Below are positions 46,663 through 55,530 of a stretch of DNA of 64,000 nt, piece after piece. The DNA lies in assembly GCF_003111645.1 (NCBI RefSeq), contig NZ_CP022187.1:3782001-3846000 (forward strand), written 5' to 3'. The notes beneath the pieces are model-generated. The model made no database searches, was not told the DNA's origin, and saw only the letters and a program-made list of their open reading frames with translations. Position 1 is the stretch's first letter. Each line of letters opens with the position of its first letter. A program made the translations under genes and the position numbers. This DNA is from Parazoarcus communis (GTDB lineage: Bacteria > Pseudomonadota > Gammaproteobacteria > Burkholderiales > Rhodocyclaceae).

Positions 46663-47079
46663 ATGCCTGCCATTCTTGCATTGCCGCACATCTGGAAGTA
46701 TCTCGTCGCCTGGTTCGCGATGCTGCTCGTGTCCATTGCGAATGGCGTGGTTCGTGACCTCACCTATGGCACGCACATGAGCGCGCTCGCCGCGCATCAG
46801 GTCTCGACGGCGTGCGGCATGGTGCTGCTTGGTCTCGTGATCCGCGTCGTCGACCGCCTGGCGCCACCCTCCTGCGCTCGCGAGGCCGTTGCCATTGGCC
46901 TGTTCTGGGCAACGCTGACGATTGCGTTCGAGTTCATCTTCTTTCACTACGTCGGTGCGCATTCCTGGGCGGCGCTGCTCGCCAACTACAATGTCCTTGA
47001 AGGTCGGGTCTGGGTCTTTCTGCTGCTCTGGATCGCGGTGGCGCCCTATGTGTTTTTCCGCCTCCGCCGTCCGGTCTGA
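46663..47079 (+). CDS. Four-helix membrane protein, unknown function
   Basis: 138 aa with four hydrophobic helices (about 10-28, 48-66, 78-100, 112-132). Conserved-looking polar residues are NGVVRDLTYG between helices 1 and 2 and EFIFFHYVG in helix 3. No family name recognised. It lies 40 nt after the ABM gene, same strand. Confidence 0.6.
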   Translation: MPAILALPHIWKYLVAWFAMLLVSIANGVVRDLTYGTHMSALAAHQVSTACGMVLLGLVIRVVDRLAPPSCAREAVAIGLFWATLTIAFEFIFFHYVGAHSWAALLANYNVLEGRVWVFLLLWIAVAPYVFFRLRRPV

Positions 47080-47276
47080 AGCATGCGTACCGGGCTTGTG
47101 CCACGCGCTCGCGAGCGCTGCCACGACATGACGTGTTCCGGCCACGCCTCACCGCGCACAGGAATCGCCTACCCGTTCGCAGACCGAGCACCTAAGATGA
47201 AACACCGAAAGCCCGCTTCCGGTTCGCCACAGGCGGTTTGCACTCGCGCCTGAGCGAACCCCGCCACCGTGGCCGC

Positions 47277-47291
47277 TGAAGCCGGGCTTCA
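47277..47291. promoter_or_regulatory. Palindrome upstream of VOC gene
   Basis: TGAAGCC-G-GGCTTCA is a perfect inverted repeat 27 nt upstream of the VOC start codon, inside the 239-nt gap 47080-47318 that otherwise contains no gene. Confidence 0.3.
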
Positions 47292-47318
47292 CGGCTCATA
47301 CGGCACTGGAGGAGGGGC

Positions 47319-47705
47319 ATGATGAACAACCCGGTTGGCTGGTTCGAGATCTACGTGGAAGACATGGGGCGCGCCAAGGCCTTTTACGAGGCGATGCTTG
47401 AAGTGGCGCTGTCGAAGCTGGAGAGTCCCGTCGAAGACGAGATCGAGATGTGGGCGTTTCCGATGGCGTTCGAGCAGTTCGGCGCATCCGGCGCGCTGGT
47501 GCGGATGCCGGGCTTCTCGTCCGGCGCCAATAGCGTGCTGATCTATTTCAGCTGTGCGGACTGTGCGGTGGAAGCGGCGCGCGCAGAGAAGGCGGGCGGG
47601 AAGATCTTCAAGCCCAAGATGTCCATCGGCGAGTATGGGCATATCGCGCTCGTGACCGACACCGAGGGCAACATGATCGGCCTGCATTCGATGCCGCGCG
47701 CCTGA
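47319..47705 (+). CDS. VOC-family (glyoxalase-like) protein
   Basis: 128 aa. VGWFEIYVEDMGRAKAFYEA and IALVTDTEGNMIGLHS are the halves of a VOC fold, with metal-ligand Glu in the FEIYVED and His in GLHS positions. It resembles small YycE/bleomycin-resistance-like proteins. GGAGGAGGGG lies immediately upstream; the start may be 47319 or the next ATG at 47322. A truncated relative lies at 37529-37687. Confidence 0.85.
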   Translation: MMNNPVGWFEIYVEDMGRAKAFYEAMLEVALSKLESPVEDEIEMWAFPMAFEQFGASGALVRMPGFSSGANSVLIYFSCADCAVEAARAEKAGGKIFKPKMSIGEYGHIALVTDTEGNMIGLHSMPRA

Positions 47706-47717
47706 GCTGCCTCCCGC

Positions 47718-49265
47718 TCACCAGAACGCAATGACCAGAAGCACGGTCATTGCGGTCAGCGCAACGGCGCCCCGCCGCACGATGCGCGGCGCTGGTTCCA
47801 CGCGCGAGGCGTCTACCGATGCAAGCTGCCCGGCTGTAACCGTGCCGCCCAGGATGAGCTGCCACAGGGCGCATGCCACAAGGGTGACGACGAGCAGAAC
47901 AAAGGCGACGATGGTGAAATGCACATCCAGCCAGCCCAGCTGGGTGGCAAGGAACCACACCGCACTCACGCCGTGTCCGCTGAGCAGGCCGGCCAGTGCG
48001 GCATTGGCCGAAAGTCGCGTGGACAGCATGCCAGCGGCAAAGACGGCGACGAGCGGCGGGGTGACGTAGGCAAAGGCCTGCTGAAGATAGGCGAACAGGC
48101 CGGGGAAGTTATCGATGGCCGGCGCCCACAGCGCGGCGATGATCATCAGGCCCAGGGTCGTGTAGCGGCCCAGACGCGCGAGCGCCTTGGTGTCGAGTCT
48201 GGGGCGGCGCGGTTGCACGAAGTCGCAGATCACCAGGGTCGAAGCCGAGTTGAGTGCCGAATCGACACTCGACATGATTGCCGCCAGCAGCCCCGCGAGC
48301 ATCAGTCCAGCCAGCCCCGGTGGCGCAAACTCGGCGATCAGGCGCGGGAATACGGTGTCCGGGCGCTCAAGGTCCGCAAACAGCGCCACGGCCATGACGC
48401 CGGGCAACACCATGAGAAACAGTGGCAGCAGCTTGAGTGCGGCCGCGATCAGTGCGCCGCGACCGGCGACGCCAATGTCGCGCGCACCCAGCAGGCGCTG
48501 GCAAACGTACTGGTTCATGGTCCAGTAGTAGAAGCCCAGGATCGGCAGGCCCAGCAGTGTTCCAAGCCAGGGCAGGGCGGGGTCGTCCAGGGGGCGGATC
48601 AGGGAGAGCTTTTCTGCGGGAACGCGCGCGGTGACCTCGGCCCAGGAATAGTCGAACTCGGCGAAAACCAGCGCGAACAGGATCACCGAGCCGATCAGCA
48701 GCACCAGCGACTGCAGGACGTCCGTATATGCCACCGCACGCAGACCACCGGCGGCAGTATAGAGACCGGCAAATACAGCGAGGGCGGCGCAGGTGGGGCC
48801 GAGCGCCAGGCCGGGCACGAACAGCATCACCACCAGCGCCCCGGCGTAGAGGCTGCCCGCGGTATCGAGCAGCACACTCAGGATCAGGCTGGTGGCGGAA
48901 AGATAGCGGCGCAAGCGCGCGTCGAAGCGCTGTTCGAGAAGCTCGGGCACCGTTGTGATGCGGCGGCCGATAAGCACCGGCGCGACGAAGACCGCCGTAA
49001 ACACGAGGACCAGCGCCGCCATCCATTCGTAATTGGCCACGGAGATGCCGGTCGACCATGCGGCACCCGGCAGGCCGATGAGTGTTGTTGACGAGATATT
49101 CGATGCGAACAGGGAAAGGCCGATGACGCCTGCGCCCAGCGTGCGCCCTGCAAGGAACAGTTCGTCCGCGTCAGGGTTCTTGCGCGTGACGCGCACGCAA
49201 ACCGCGACGACTACCAGGAGGTAGACCGCCACGATCACGTAGTCAGTCGTATGAAGGACGTTCAT
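47718..49265 (-). CDS. Sodium:solute symporter (SSS family)
   Basis: 515 aa, 13-14 helices. The SSS signature regions LSLFASNISSTTLIGLPGAAW, the amphipathic EWMAALVLVFTAVFVAPVLI, and the sodium-site helix LMLAGLLAAIMSSVDSALNS are present. Closest in style to SGLT-like sugar or myo-inositol carriers. The start is ATG 49265 (MNVLHTTDYVIVAVYLL); a longer upstream frame has no coding logic. Convergent with the VOC gene; the solute cannot be deduced. Confidence 0.88.
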   Translation of the reverse strand: MNVLHTTDYVIVAVYLLVVVAVCVRVTRKNPDADELFLAGRTLGAGVIGLSLFASNISSTTLIGLPGAAWSTGISVANYEWMAALVLVFTAVFVAPVLIGRRITTVPELLEQRFDARLRRYLSATSLILSVLLDTAGSLYAGALVVMLFVPGLALGPTCAALAVFAGLYTAAGGLRAVAYTDVLQSLVLLIGSVILFALVFAEFDYSWAEVTARVPAEKLSLIRPLDDPALPWLGTLLGLPILGFYYWTMNQYVCQRLLGARDIGVAGRGALIAAALKLLPLFLMVLPGVMAVALFADLERPDTVFPRLIAEFAPPGLAGLMLAGLLAAIMSSVDSALNSASTLVICDFVQPRRPRLDTKALARLGRYTTLGLMIIAALWAPAIDNFPGLFAYLQQAFAYVTPPLVAVFAAGMLSTRLSANAALAGLLSGHGVSAVWFLATQLGWLDVHFTIVAFVLLVVTLVACALWQLILGGTVTAGQLASVDASRVEPAPRIVRRGAVALTAMTVLLVIAFW

Positions 49266-49494
49266 CCGCGAATTCCGTTGTCGTGGTCGCCAGGGGTGAC
49301 AGCCCTTTTTAGGAAACCATGAACGCGGACGGACGCGCAAGCCGGTGTGCTGACTTGCATTGATTCCACATGCCCGCTCAAGCCAAATGGCTGAGCGCCA
49401 TGCAGGTCAGCCTGCGTCAGACGTGACCTGGACTGAATGCCGGGTGCGGGTCGCGCCGCGCTTTACGGAAATCTTGGACAGGAGACAGCTGCGA

Positions 49495-49815
49495 TCAGGG
49501 CTGGCCGACCACGACCTCGCTGATCTGGAGGACGGGTGTCAGGTCGGTGTAGTTCGGGATGTCGGCCATGATCTGTTCGGCATGAGGACCAAAGCCGGCC
49601 TGAAAGGATTCGACCGAGTCGCAGTAGAGGTGGCACATCCCGATGTAGGTCGCGGGTTCGTCCGGCGCACCTCCTGCCAGTCCCCTGTCGATGGTGTAGA
49701 ACCTGCACGCCTCGCCCATGAGGGACTTCACCAGCGGCAGGTGTTTGTCGCGATAGTAGCTGTGGTCGAAACGGGCGCCGGGCGTGTTCGGGTACATCAC
49801 GCTTACCTTGATCAT
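49495..49815 (-). CDS. EthD family protein
   Basis: 106 aa. The sequence IKVSVMYPNTPGARFDHSYY and the DKHLPLVKSLMG segment give the EthD pattern with the conserved DxxYYxxxHxPL motif. GGAGAC precedes the ATG. EthD-fold proteins are small dimeric alpha-beta barrels, associated with ether or aromatic catabolism, but many have unknown roles. Its promoter faces that of the DUF523 gene across a G-run. Confidence 0.83.
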   Translation of the reverse strand: MIKVSVMYPNTPGARFDHSYYRDKHLPLVKSLMGEACRFYTIDRGLAGGAPDEPATYIGMCHLYCDSVESFQAGFGPHAEQIMADIPNYTDLTPVLQISEVVVGQP

Positions 49816-49842
49816 GTTCTTGTCTCCGTTCTGCTGGGCCGC

Positions 49843-49853
49843 GGGGGGGGGGG
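49843..49853. repeat. Poly-G tract (11 G)
   Basis: Eleven consecutive G lie in the 122-nt region between the divergent EthD and DUF523 genes, 28 nt upstream of the EthD start. Such tracts can slip and alter promoter spacing; they are also error-prone in assemblies. Confidence 0.85.
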
Positions 49854-49937
49854 CGGCACTGATCGTGTACGATAAAGTTCGTGGCGTCCAATCGTGAGGC
49901 CGGTGCCCGTTTCAGCTTCCGGCATGGGCTGGAGATC

Positions 49938-50456
49938 ATGCAATCCATTCTCGTGAGTGCCTGTCTGCTTGGCGAAGCGGTCCGCTACAACGGCGGAGAC
50001 AACCGTTGCGACCATGCACTGCTGCAACGCTGGCTGGATGAAGGGCGTGTCGTGCCGGTATGTCCCGAGGTAGCCGGCGGTTTGCCGACGCCGCGCCCGC
50101 CCGCCGAGATTACGCGCAGCGGAGGCGGGCGGGCCGTGCTCGACGGTGAGGCGCGCGTTCTTGCGGTCGATGGACGCGACGTGACTGAGCAGTTTCTGCG
50201 CGGCGCGGAGCGGGCGCTTGCTCACGCCCAGGCAATGGGAATACGCGTGGCCGTGCTGAAGGAGGGGAGTCCCTCCTGCGGCACCGGCGCCATCTACGAT
50301 GGCAGCTTCTCTGGCACAAAGGTGACGGGTGTCGGCGTGACCGCCGCGTGCCTGGCGCAGGCCGGCGTGCGGGTCTTCAGCGAACACCAGCTTGCGGACG
50401 CAGCACGGCTGCTCGAGCAGCTTGAGCGTGCGCCCGGTGAGAAGGCCGAACCCTGA
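49938..50456 (+). CDS. DUF523 family protein
   Basis: 172 aa. VSACLLGEAVRYNGGDNRCD and VLKEGSPSCGTGAIYDGSF contain the invariant Cys residues of DUF523 (YbbK-like) proteins, with CPEVAGGLPTPRPPAEI between. These may bind a metal or Fe-S cluster; the function is unknown. Start ATG has GGAGATC just upstream. Confidence 0.88.
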   Translation: MQSILVSACLLGEAVRYNGGDNRCDHALLQRWLDEGRVVPVCPEVAGGLPTPRPPAEITRSGGGRAVLDGEARVLAVDGRDVTEQFLRGAERALAHAQAMGIRVAVLKEGSPSCGTGAIYDGSFSGTKVTGVGVTAACLAQAGVRVFSEHQLADAARLLEQLERAPGEKAEP

Positions 50457-50561
50457 GCCCAGGGGGCGGCCCAACCCGGTGTACCCGTGACATAATTGTT
50501 GCGGTGCAATCTGCACGGGCCCCGTTACCGCGGCGCCCGAATCGAAACACCAGGCTGCACT

Positions 50562-50609
50562 GGAAATGTGGACGACCTCATTTCCTTATCCAGTGATGGG
50601 GACGACCCC
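50562..50609 (+). ncRNA. Guanidine-II (mini-ykkC) riboswitch
   Basis: Two hairpins with ACGA loops: GGAAATGTGG-ACGA-CCTCATTTCC (50562-50585, one mismatch) and GGGG-ACGA-CCCC (50598-50609), 12 nt apart. The paired ACGR-loop hairpins are the mini-ykkC signature, and the SMR exporter gene follows 22 nt downstream. A CATAAT -10-like element at 50491-50496 may be its promoter. In this class guanidine binding frees the ribosome site. Confidence 0.9.
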
Positions 50610-50630
50610 GGTACATGGCAGGTTTATGTG

Positions 50631-50951
50631 ATGACGTGGTCGATTCTGATTCTGGCGGGATTGTTCGAAATTGGCTGGGCGATTGGCCTCAAGTATACCG
50701 AGGGCTTCACCCGCTTCTGGCCGACCGTGGGTACGCTGGTCGCGATCGGGCTGAGCCTGGGGATGCTTGGGATTGCGATGAAAACGCTGCCGATTGGCAC
50801 CGCCTACGCGGTATGGGTGGGCGTGGGTGCGGTGGGTACGGCGATTTTCGGCATCGTGCTTTTCGGTGAGTCGGCAAGCGCCGGAAGGCTGATCAGCCTG
50901 GGGCTGATCATTGCCGGGGTCATCGGCTTGAAGCTGGCGACGCCGGCCTGA
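50631..50951 (+). CDS. sugE: Guanidinium exporter, SMR family (SugE/Gdx)
   Basis: 106 aa with four helices. The start [20 protein letters not shown] contains the membrane Glu of the SMR family (Glu13), and [19 protein letters not shown] and [15 protein letters not shown] are typical of SugE rather than EmrE. A guanidine-II riboswitch upstream supports the Gdx (guanidinium/H+ antiporter) assignment over quaternary-ammonium resistance. AGG lies 8 nt before the ATG. Confidence 0.92.
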   Translation: MTWSILILAGLFEIGWAIGLKYTEGFTRFWPTVGTLVAIGLSLGMLGIAMKTLPIGTAYAVWVGVGAVGTAIFGIVLFGESASAGRLISLGLIIAGVIGLKLATPA

Positions 50952-51024
50952 AGGCGAGTGCTCTGTCTTCAGGCCGGCGTCGCCTTGCGTTGCAATGCTG
51001 CGCTGAAGGCGCAGGTGCCGGGGT

Positions 51025-51270
51025 TCAGCACCTGCAGCCTGTCGTGGAGCCGGTGTCCCGAGCGACAGGGCGCGTCGTCGCGTTGAGCGCGGCGCGTACC
51101 AGTTGCTTCGGGCCTGCGGCAAGTGCTGCGAACAGACCTGTCATAAAGTCGTTGATCGCTTTACGGCGGAGCCGGTCTGCCTCAATGCGCACCTGCTCGT
51201 AGATGTGGACTTGATGTGTTGCATCCTGGTCCGGCCACAGCATTTCAATCGTGTCGTCAGCGTGGTTCAT
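51025..51270 (-). CDS. Small helical protein of unknown function
   Basis: 81 aa. MNHADDTIEMLWPDQDATHQ starts an acidic head, followed by a basic helix (IYEQVRIEADRLRRKAINDF) and a C-terminal tail with two Cys (GCRC). No known family. The start is fixed by AAGGAGG eight nt upstream of ATG 51270; a GTG nine nt earlier is less likely. Divergent from the LysR gene, 126 nt apart. Confidence 0.6.
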   Translation of the reverse strand: MNHADDTIEMLWPDQDATHQVHIYEQVRIEADRLRRKAINDFMTGLFAALAAGPKQLVRAALNATTRPVARDTGSTTGCRC

Positions 51271-51395
51271 CGAAAGCACCTCCTTGTGGGATGAGTTGCA
51301 CTTTATGGTGCTAACGGACGCACGGAAACCGCGTGATCTGCAGATTGGTATTGCAGTTTCTGCAAAGCCGGCCGCGCTGATGCATACTCCGCCTC

Positions 51396-52394
51396 ATGCA
51401 ACTCAACCTGAACGATGCCGCCCTCTTTGTCCGTGTCGCCGAGCTTGGCACGCTGTCAGCGGCTGCGCGCGAACGTAACGAACCGGTCAGTCAGGTCTCG
51501 CGCGCGATCGCCCGCATGGAGTCGGCGCTGTCCTTGCGCCTGCTGCGCCGCAGTACGCATGGTCTGTCGCTGACGGACGAAGGCGACACGGTTCTTGCCC
51601 ATGCACGGCGCATGCTGGATATCGCGGCCGAAATGGAAAGCGAGCTGAGTGGGCGGCTGGCAGGCCCGAGCGGCCTGATCAGGATCAACGTCAGCCCGAT
51701 TCTTGCCCAGATGGCCATCGTGCCCAGCCTGCCGGGGCTGTACGAACGCCATCCCGGTCTGCAGGTCGAGATCATGACCGATGACCGGGTTTCGGACCTC
51801 GTGCGCGACGGCGTCGATATCGCCATGCGCGCCGGCGTGGACAATGCCGAGAGTCTCGTCGTGCGGCAGATTGGCGAGCTCGGTCGCAATCTCTATGCAG
51901 CCCCTGCCTATCTGGAAAAGTTCGGCGTCCCGCGCACGCCGGCCGACCTGGCGGCGCATCGGCTGATTGCCAACAGTGCGAGCCAGTCGCTGAACCGCTG
52001 GCCGTTCAGGAAATCATCGCTGGCGTCGTCGGACTGGACCGGCACCGAGGCTGCCTGGCAGGGCAGCAGGAAGGGCTCGCGAGCTGCAGACCACAGCAAG
52101 GTCGATACCTTGCTGGTCAAGGGCCACACCCGGGCGGACAGTACGGCCATCGTGCTTTCGCTGGCGCTTCAGGGCATTGGCATTGCCCATCTGAACGAAC
52201 TGCTGGTTTCGCCGCTGGTGCGGACCGGACAGCTTACGCAGGTGCTTGCCGATTACACCGAGCAGGAGCGCATCCCCTTCTATGCAGTGATGCTGCAGGA
52301 GCGCCACCGCCTGCCCAAGGTGCGCGCGTGCCTTGATTACTGGCAGGAGTGGTTTTCCGCAATGCGCTCGCACCGGGAGGGGGTGCCTGCGTAG
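51396..52394 (+). CDS. LysR-family transcriptional regulator
   Basis: 332 aa. The HTH is at residues 4-60 (ALFVRVAELGTLSAAARERN, SQVSRAIARMESALSLRLL), followed by a type 2 periplasmic-binding effector domain (GLIRINVSPILAQMAIVPSL; RDGVDIAMRAGVD; IGIAHLNELLVSPLV). An insertion-like SDWTGTEAAWQGSRKGS lies near residue 210. It is divergent from the small 51025-51270 gene; the target is unknown, possibly that gene. Confidence 0.88.
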   Translation: MQLNLNDAALFVRVAELGTLSAAARERNEPVSQVSRAIARMESALSLRLLRRSTHGLSLTDEGDTVLAHARRMLDIAAEMESELSGRLAGPSGLIRINVSPILAQMAIVPSLPGLYERHPGLQVEIMTDDRVSDLVRDGVDIAMRAGVDNAESLVVRQIGELGRNLYAAPAYLEKFGVPRTPADLAAHRLIANSASQSLNRWPFRKSSLASSDWTGTEAAWQGSRKGSRAADHSKVDTLLVKGHTRADSTAIVLSLALQGIGIAHLNELLVSPLVRTGQLTQVLADYTEQERIPFYAVMLQERHRLPKVRACLDYWQEWFSAMRSHREGVPA

Positions 52395-52574
52395 ATGGGC
52401 GCCGTTTTCGGGTTGGGGCAGATCGTCAGGTTCGTGTGGCTCGGGGCGTCATGCTGCGGAGCCGGGCGCAATAGATTCTGCCTACCGGCCATATAGGCAA
52501 TTCCTTATGCGCCGTGCGTTTCACCCACCTGCGCATTGATGTACCCTGCCTGCCTGACTATAAGGAGCACGAGC

Positions 52575-52955
52575 ATGAGCAGCGTCGAAATCACCGCCGA
52601 CAACTTCAACGACACCATCGCCAACAACGGGATCGTGTTCCTCGATTTCTGGGCTGAGTGGTGTGGTCCGTGTCGCGGGTTTGCACCGGTGTACGAGAGC
52701 GCTGCCGCAGCCAATCCGGATATCGTGTTTGGCAAGATCGATACCGAAGCCCAGCAGGAGCTGGCTGCGACGTTTCAGATCCGCTCGATTCCGACCATCG
52801 CCGTGATTCGCGACAATGTCATGGTCTTCCGCGAGTCGGGCGCGCTGCCTGCAGCAGGCCTGCAGCAGGTCATCGACGGCGTGCGCGGGCTGGACATGGA
52901 CAAGGTCCGGGCCGAAATCGCAGCCCAGCAGGACGCCGGCGCGCAGCCGGGCTGA
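52575..52955 (+). CDS. Thioredoxin-family protein
   Basis: 126 aa. FLDFWAEWCGPCRGFAPVYE contains the active-site CGPC, and FQIRSIPTIAVIRDNV the cis-Pro loop. The C-terminal helix is extended by a Gln/Ala-rich tail. No signal peptide, so it is a cytoplasmic thiol-disulfide reductase. AAGGAG is nine nt before ATG 52575; a longer frame upstream lacks family match. Confidence 0.9.
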   Translation: MSSVEITADNFNDTIANNGIVFLDFWAEWCGPCRGFAPVYESAAAANPDIVFGKIDTEAQQELAATFQIRSIPTIAVIRDNVMVFRESGALPAAGLQQVIDGVRGLDMDKVRAEIAAQQDAGAQPG

Positions 52956-52963
52956 TGGCTTCG

Positions 52964-53000
52964 CGGGACAGCCCCCCGGTTGCTCCGGGGGGGCTGTCCC
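52964..53000. terminator. Bidirectional terminator
   Basis: GGGACAGCCCCCCGG pairs with CCGGGGGGGCTGTCCC (one bulged G) between the convergent thioredoxin and ABM genes, followed by CCCTTT on the + strand. Confidence 0.7.
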
Positions 53001-53006
53001 GCCCTT

Positions 53007-53312
53007 TCAGAGTACTGCTTCGAACAGCTCCAGCTGCGGCGGCCCCATGTAGATTTCGCGCGGACTCTTGCCGGCGTTGGCGTGCGCCTTGGCGAAGGCC
53101 TCGGACTGCGTCCAGTCCGCAAACGCCTGTTCGCTGGCCCACTCGGTGTGCGAGGCGAACAGTGTGTATTCCTCGGTTTGCGGGCCGCGCATCAGATTGA
53201 AGCGGACGAAGCCGGGGACTTCTTCCAGATAGCTTTCACGTTGCCGCCAATGGTCGACGAACGTCTCCTCATGGCCGCGTTTGATCCTGAAGCGATTCAT
53301 GGCAATGAACAT
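53007..53312 (-). CDS. ABM domain protein (heme-degrading monooxygenase-like)
   Basis: 101 aa. FIAMNRFRIKRGHEETFVDH, VRFNLMRGPQTEEYTLFASH and WASEQAFADWTQSEAF match the IsdG/HmoA-like subgroup. Heme cleavage would free iron, but the heme-ligand His cannot be assigned without alignment. GGAGG precedes the ATG. It is downstream of the PRPP-synthetase operon on the same strand. Confidence 0.8.
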   Translation of the reverse strand: MFIAMNRFRIKRGHEETFVDHWRQRESYLEEVPGFVRFNLMRGPQTEEYTLFASHTEWASEQAFADWTQSEAFAKAHANAGKSPREIYMGPPQLELFEAVL

Positions 53313-53345
53313 GGGGCGCCCTCCTGAAACGAATCCGTCCTGGAT

Positions 53346-54287
53346 TTATTCAAACAGTGCGCCGACGCTCTCGCCGCTGTGAATGCGCTCGATGGCGGAC
53401 GCGAACAGCGGGGCGACGGTCAGCACGGTGAGCTTGTCGAGTTGCTTCTCGGGCGCGACATAGACCGTATTGGTGACCACGATGGAGTCGATCGCGGCTT
53501 CGCGCAGGCGCTCGATCGCGGGGCCGCAGAGCACGCCATGAACGGCGCCGGCGTGGATGCTGCGGGCGCCGGCTGCACGCAGGGTGTTGATGGTCGAGAT
53601 CAGCGTGCCGCCAGTGGAGATCTCATCCTCGAAAATCACCGCGTCACGGCCACGCACGTCGCCCACCACTTCACCCTGCTTGACGTCGGTGTCGCTGACG
53701 CGGCGCTTGTCGATGATGGCCATCGGAATGCCCAGCCGCTCGGAGAAGCGGCCCACGCGCTTGGCGCCGCCGGCATCGGTTGCCACCGCCACCATGTTGC
53801 CCAGATCGTAGTTCTGGCGGAAGTGATCGGCGATGGTCGGAATGGCGGTGAGGTGATCCACCGGTACACGGAAGAAGCCGTGCACCTGGTCTGCGTGCAG
53901 GTCCATGGTCAGCACGCGGTTCGCGCCGGCGGTGACCAGCATGTCGGCAATCAGGCGGCCGGTGATCGAGATCCGCGGCTTGTCCTTCTTGTCCGATCGT
54001 GCGTACGAGTAGTACGGGATGATCGCCGTGATGCGCTGGGCCGAGGCGCTGCGCAGGGCGTCGATGGTGATCAGCATCTCCATGATGTGATCGCTGACCG
54101 GCTCGGTGAACGACTGCACCACGAAGACGTCGCGTTCGCGGACGTTCTCCTGGATCTGCACATGCAGATTGTCATTGGAGAAGCGCGAGATATCGAGCTG
54201 GCTGGGGCGCACGCCAAGGCGGCTGCAGATCTCGCTGGCAAGGCCGTCGTTGGAGTTGCAGGCGAAGATCTTGAGGGCGTGTTTCAT
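53346..54287 (-). CDS. Ribose-phosphate pyrophosphokinase paralogue
   Basis: 313 aa. NDNLHVQIQENVRERDVFVV, PYYSYARSDKKDKPR and LTMDLHADQVHGFFRVPVDH are PRPP-synthetase motifs, and VIFEDEISTGGTLISTI is the PRPP loop, though EDE replaces the usual (V/I)DD, which suggests a paralogue rather than the main Prs. It converts ribose-5-P and ATP to PRPP. The start is ATG 54287; the frame extends upstream without coding match. It lies 25 nt after the DUF1343 gene, forming an operon. Confidence 0.82.
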   Translation of the reverse strand: MKHALKIFACNSNDGLASEICSRLGVRPSQLDISRFSNDNLHVQIQENVRERDVFVVQSFTEPVSDHIMEMLITIDALRSASAQRITAIIPYYSYARSDKKDKPRISITGRLIADMLVTAGANRVLTMDLHADQVHGFFRVPVDHLTAIPTIADHFRQNYDLGNMVAVATDAGGAKRVGRFSERLGIPMAIIDKRRVSDTDVKQGEVVGDVRGRDAVIFEDEISTGGTLISTINTLRAAGARSIHAGAVHGVLCGPAIERLREAAIDSIVVTNTVYVAPEKQLDKLTVLTVAPLFASAIERIHSGESVGALFE

Positions 54288-54312
54288 CGCGAGGGCTCCG
54301 GAAAGGTGGGGG

Positions 54313-55530
54313 TCAGGGATAGAGGAGGAAAGGGCTTCGGGTCTCGCGCCATGCTGCCTCGTCGGCAGTCGCAAGGGCGTCTAGGTCGCAGGCGCGTGCG
54401 GCGGGGTCGTCTACCCACTGACGCAGCACCGGACTGCCATTGATCAGGTCGATGGCAAGGCGGTCGTGCTCGTATTCGTAGGCAAAGTCGCGCCACAGCG
54501 GGTAGTCGGGCTGCTGCCGGCGCAAGGCCTTGAAGGCCAGCGCCTGCGCGCGCCACGGGCGGAAGGCGGCGTGATCGTAATGCGCGGGGTCTTCGACGTG
54601 GATCTGCACGCCAGCACACAGCTTGCCGGCATGCTTGTGGAAGGTCGGCTCGAACCAGCACTCGCGCAGCACGCAGCCGGCCAGCCATTCGGGGGCGAAG
54701 CTGCGCATGTCGGCGATGAGTGCGCGGGCGTCGATGTCGGGCGCACCAAATAGCTCGAGCGGACGTGTGGTGCCGCGACCTTCGGACAGCGTCGTGCCTT
54801 CGAGCATCACCGTGCCGGCGTAGGCGCGCGCCATCGACAGGTTGGGGGCGTTGGGGCTGGGGTTGATCCAGCTGCGCTCGCCCAGCGGCCAGCCGTAGCC
54901 CGGCGCCGACGCGGGTTGCCAGCCTTGCATGGTGATGACTTCGCACTCCACGTCGAGGCCGAGCGTGGCGATAAACCAGCGCGCCATCTCACCCATGGTG
55001 AGGCCGTGGCGCATCGGCATCGGCCCGGCGCCAACAAAGCTCTCCCAGCCTTCCTGCAGCAGCGTGCCCTCTACCGGTCGCCCGGCAGGGTTGGGGCGGT
55101 CGAGCACCCACACCGCCTTGCCGTGGCGGGCGGCCGCTTCGAGCACATAGCGCAGCGTGGTGATGAAGGTGTAGATGCGGCAGCCGAGATCCTGCAGGTC
55201 GACCAGCAGCACATCGAAGCTGTCCATCATCGCCGCAGTGGGCCGGCGCACTTCGCCGTAAAGGCTGAACACCGGGATGCGATGCACCGGATCGATGAAA
55301 TCCGGCGATTCGACCATGTTGTCCTGCTTGTCCCCGCGCAGCCCGTGCTGCGGGCCGAAGGCGGCGGTGATGTTCAGCTCGGGCAGGGCCGCGAGGGCGT
55401 CTAGCGAATGGGTGAGGTCACGGGTGACCGAGGCCGGGTGTGCGAGCAGTGCGACGCGGCGACCGGCGAGGGGGCGGCGCAGACCGGCATCTTCGAGCAC
55501 ACGGTCCAGGCCGAACTTCACTGCGCTCAT
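54313..55530 (-). CDS. DUF1343 protein, NamZ-like exo-N-acetylmuramidase
   Basis: 405 aa. Family hallmarks: GRRVALLAHPASVTRDLTHS, FGPQHGLRGDKQDNM, VFSLYGEVRRPTAAMM, VLLVDLQDLGCRIYTFITTL and WVLDRPNPAGRP. NamZ releases MurNAc from non-reducing ends of muropeptide fragments in cell-wall recycling. No signal peptide is visible, so it would act in the cytoplasm here, or the signal is not recognised. The start overlaps the DOMON-like gene's stop (ATGA). Confidence 0.88.
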   Translation of the reverse strand: MSAVKFGLDRVLEDAGLRRPLAGRRVALLAHPASVTRDLTHSLDALAALPELNITAAFGPQHGLRGDKQDNMVESPDFIDPVHRIPVFSLYGEVRRPTAAMMDSFDVLLVDLQDLGCRIYTFITTLRYVLEAAARHGKAVWVLDRPNPAGRPVEGTLLQEGWESFVGAGPMPMRHGLTMGEMARWFIATLGLDVECEVITMQGWQPASAPGYGWPLGERSWINPSPNAPNLSMARAYAGTVMLEGTTLSEGRGTTRPLELFGAPDIDARALIADMRSFAPEWLAGCVLRECWFEPTFHKHAGKLCAGVQIHVEDPAHYDHAAFRPWRAQALAFKALRRQQPDYPLWRDFAYEYEHDRLAIDLINGSPVLRQWVDDPAARACDLDALATADEAAWRETRSPFLLYP

